DNA of 64,000 nucleotides from Piliocolobus tephrosceles (Eukaryota > Chordata > Mammalia > Primates > Cercopithecidae). This document shows, in pieces, positions 60,968 through 64,000 of the stretch; within the stretch, counting starts at the first letter, position 1, and each line of letters starts with the position of its first letter. Under the pieces are notes generated by a model that saw only the letters and a program-made list of their open reading frames with translations, searched no databases and was not told where the DNA came from. Position numbers and translations under genes: made by a program. The stretch lies in the NCBI RefSeq assembly GCF_002776525.5, contig NC_045436.1, forward strand, positions 97,293,057 to 97,357,056. Reading direction: 5' to 3'.

Positions 60968-63020
60968 AAATACCAAAATATAATCCTTCTAAAACCAATT
61001 ATGGGATTTAAACAAAGAGTCCCTACCAAATATTCCATATTTTGGATTCTCATTAAATTTTATAGGCTGTGAATACAAATCAAATGGTTACCTAAAGTAA
61101 TGCCATTTAACATGACACAAATTTAACCACTATTAGAGTAAAAGCATTTGTTAATGAATAACAATGTGTGCATTTTAGTGAATAATTAAGAATCACTAAA
61201 TTATAAATGGATTGAGATTTCATTTCCAAAAATTGTCATTGTATACAAATTTACACATATAACTAATACTATCTAAAATGTGAAAAGCCATATCAGTCAT
61301 AAATTGACGTGGATGTATAGATGTTCATTGAACTTGTCTTCTAAAGAAACATTCCAAAAAATTAAGTTATCATATCATAGGGTATTTTCTCCCTGTCCCT
61401 ACTTGTTTATGATAGATTATTCTCATTTAATGTTTAAATTAAATATTTGTATATAAGTAGTTTTTAAATCAAATGCTACTAAAAATCATATGGACAATTA
61501 ACACTCCATTGTTTCTTTATTGTTTTTATTTTTTCTTTGTTCTCACTACTTGATCCTTACTATTTATCTTGATTTTCTCTACTTGATTTTTCTCACTACT
61601 TGATTTTTTGTTTTCCGTCTTTATTTTCATATTTCATTTTTTGTTGCATTTATTTAATGATTCTTAGATACCCACTCAAATGTAACTATGAAGCATTTAC
61701 AGGTGGATGAAAAACTGAACTTACAGTTTGGACTTGTTTGCCAAGAGATCTCAGTCTGTGGTGATTTGTCAGCGATATTGCTATTGCACTGGAATATAAC
61801 CAACGGTCTAAAGACCATATATATTTTACTCTTGCGCTATTTAGTTTCTTCAGGGAGAAAATCTCTAATTCTCTACCAAGGTATAAAGTGGCCCTCGGTG
61901 TTCTGTGATCTAAGTGAACAAAGAGGACGGGAATTTGCTGATTTCAGTACTGCATCACTCTGACCATCTCCTCATACCTTTCCCCTTTATAGCTGGGATA
62001 TCTAATTCAGTGGGAGAATGATGTATCCACAGAGCTGCAAAAAACAACAGCACCCATGCTAAGCCTTGTATCCATACAGGCAGATGCCATGGTATTTGAC
62101 AGGTTAAGAATTAGAGTACTCTTGCTCTCCTGCTTTGTATTAGAGTGTTCATAGTTGATTCTAATGTTGCTACATGGGCCATGTCATCACCCATCCCAAC
62201 ACTTCCTTAGAGATAGGCTGTGTAAAAAGTTTTGGTTACTGAAATGTTCATTTTTAGGTACATATAAACTTAAAAATGGGCCTAGGGCCAAATAAAAGAA
62301 AAATTGTGTGAAGTTGGAAAGATGTACAATTGGGTAATGATAATCCTCTCTTATCCCTTCATACCACATCCTGAACCCAGAAACTTCCAATAGAATCTGA
62401 GCATATTTACTCTCATATTTAATTTTTGTGCTAATTTATTTAATCAACTAAGCCAATCTTTAATTGTCAAGAAGATCAAACTTTTAAAGATGATGACAAA
62501 TATATTATATCCCTATAATATTACTTTTCTTGACCATTTCTGTACAGCAAAGTGCATACCATAATCAGAAGAAATATATTGCCTGGATAGCAAAATTGAT
62601 TTTTCTGTTTCATACCTTTCATTGTGTCCTCTGAATTTTATATTTTAACTAACAAACAGTGCCTAAAATAGAACAGAATAACATATGTTAGCATCCAGTT
62701 GTAGACCTGGAGGCTGCTGATAAAAATCTAAAGTAATTCACTCACCTATTCCATAGGTCCTTGTCCTTGGGGAATTCAACTCAAGGAGATTTTCAATGAA
62801 TTTCATTCTGATTAACATTTGGGTGATATACATTCTTTTTCTTTTGAAAATTATATTAGCTATTTCATTGTGTGCAATTAAAATGTCTTCTCTCCTAGCG
62901 CAGCAGTGCTTGGCAGCAGCACCAACATGCCTCCTCTTTTCATGAAACCAGATAATCAGCACTACAATTCTAAGGACTTTGCCTGAAAATTCCAATGAGC
63001 TAACATCTGAGTTGTTGTTT
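60968..63020. other. AT-rich sequence, no gene seen
   Basis: TCTCACTACTTGAT occurs twice at about 61540-61604 in a pyrimidine-rich stretch. Open frames at 61688-61963 (91 residues) and 62187-62390 are unrecognised. Confidence 0.5.
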
Positions 63021-63048
63021 TGTGCGTGTGTGTGTGTGTGTGTGTGTG
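63021..63048. repeat. (TG)n microsatellite
   Basis: About 13 TG units with one GCG interruption. It supplies the HTHTHTH start of the minus-strand open frame at 62738-63067. Confidence 0.93.
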
Positions 63049-63734
63049 CATGTTTCATATAACCCATTCTAATTCTCCCTCAAAATTCTCACAGAAATTC
63101 ATGACTGATTGTTCCATACAGGAGAGTTTTTGTTGTGCAATTATCTAGGGTTCATTTGCCTAACTATACAGCAAAGCCAATGACTAAAGCCCAAGTATTT
63201 GATTATCTATTCACTCTACTGATAGGAGAAACATAAATATTCTTCCACTGATGAAAGGTTTAACTTTACTCACTGTTCAGGCTTTTACTAGTTTTCTACC
63301 TAAAGGTTTTGTCATCTGCAGAGAATATTGATGCCAATTTTTCTATTAATAGTAATGGCCTTCTATCCACAAACTATTAGTAAATCAGAGAGCCTGCATT
63401 TTCTCTAATAGCAGAGTTTTGGGCTTGGACCAGGCAGCAGTGGGAGTGGAGAGTTAATCAGATAGCTTTATCATGGATTCCATGGGGAGTGAAGCAAACT
63501 GCTTAAGTATGTGGTGGACTTTTCCCTGAACTCCCTCCCTCTCCCCTTCTCCATTCCATGCTGTTGATTACTCCACTATCACTTTATGAATGAGGTATTG
63601 TATGCCATCTTTATCTATTGAATGTCTTTCTGACATCACCCAAAATTTGTTCAGCATAGCTGGGGTTCATCTGAGGTCCATCGGTGGTAGTAGTGATCTG
63701 TGTCGAAGCTGAGTCACAGTTTAAGGTAGAAACA
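63049..63734. other. No gene seen
   Basis: Mixed-composition sequence without a recognisable element. Confidence 0.5.
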
Positions 63735-63875
63735 ATTAATATATTCATTTTTCAAATAAGAAAGTAGAGAAATTAAAAGACCTGTACAAAATCATCCAGC
63801 TACAATAGCAGACCTTGAGGCCAAAGCCAGGCCTCTCTGTCTTTGACACTGAGTTTATTAATCTGTATCACATAC
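63735..63875 (-). mobile_element. MIR SINE, antisense
   Basis: CATTTTTCAAATAAGAAAGT, CAAAATCATCCAGCTACAAT, AGACCTTGAGGCCAAAGCCA and GCCTCTCTGTCTTTGACACT follow reverse-complement MIR, from the CATTTTACAGATGAGGAAA region to the tRNA-like region. Confidence 0.7.
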
Positions 63876-64000
63876 CACTCAATTTATTCAAGTGTTCAAT
63901 TTTGGCTCTAATAAATGTGTACATGTGGCTTCTTCAAGTAATATTTACCTAGTTAATTGGTTTTTAAAGTTTTTTTGTTATTCATTTATTCATTGAAGGT

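Noticed and set aside
62738..63067. 109-codon minus-strand open frame
   Set aside because: It begins in a (TG)n microsatellite and the rest resembles no protein family I know.
1..64000. CRISPR array, operon, tRNA or other bacterial-type system
   Set aside because: Repeats here are SINE, LINE, LTR and microsatellite sequences of a primate genome. No spaced direct repeats, Shine-Dalgarno-led gene runs or clear tRNA cloverleaf were seen.

Overview
This window is gene-poor, AT-rich primate DNA. I find no intact protein-coding gene, no RNA gene and no CRISPR or bacterial feature. It reads as intergenic or deep intronic mammalian sequence built largely from transposon copies of different ages. Two AluY-type copies (7974-8245 and 10984-11300) carry GGCTTGAGCCACC where the human AluY consensus has GGCGTGAGCCACC. 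Two young L1 3' ends share an 18-bp 3'-UTR duplication that I do not recall from human L1PA. Together these suggest an Old World monkey (macaque, baboon or vervet-like), by inference only.

Layout. 0-4.8 kb: an MLT1 (MaLR) LTR split by an ERV1-type LTR, then an old DNA-transposon-like piece and another LTR-like end. 4.8-9.2 kb: the 3' part of an L1 with a 5'-truncated Alu inside it, then an ERV2/HERV-K-like LTR holding an Alu that lacks its 3' end, then a TG/TA microsatellite. 9.4-13.3 kb: an ancient minus-strand L1 invaded by two sibling young L1s and an AluY. 13.6-16.3 kb: a minus-strand L1M with tandem 5'-UTR monomers. 16.3-35 kb: mostly unclassified AT-rich DNA with old L1, MLT1, L2 and Alu pieces. 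35.6-38.3 kb: a long L1 5' UTR plus an ORF2 remnant, interrupted by two Alus. 38.7-40.4 kb: a 5'-inverted (twin-primed) L1 flanked by a matching target-site duplication. 42.8-48.2 kb: MIR, then a decayed but collinear L1M with a second inverted L1 inside it, then an ancient repeat. 49-54.8 kb: LTRs of MLT1/MST type. 55.5-56.35 kb: a processed pseudogene of the ribosomal protein gene RPSA, the only recognisable protein-gene relic. 58-64 kb: two Alus, microsatellites, an old repeat and a MIR.

No genes act together here. What can be read is the order of insertions: the nested copies with visible target-site duplications give a relative chronology of retrotransposition, and several show non-standard structures (inversion, possible 3' transduction, missing 3' end). 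Repeat family names come from recalled consensus sequences, not a database search. Boundaries without a target-site duplication are approximate, usually within tens of bases.
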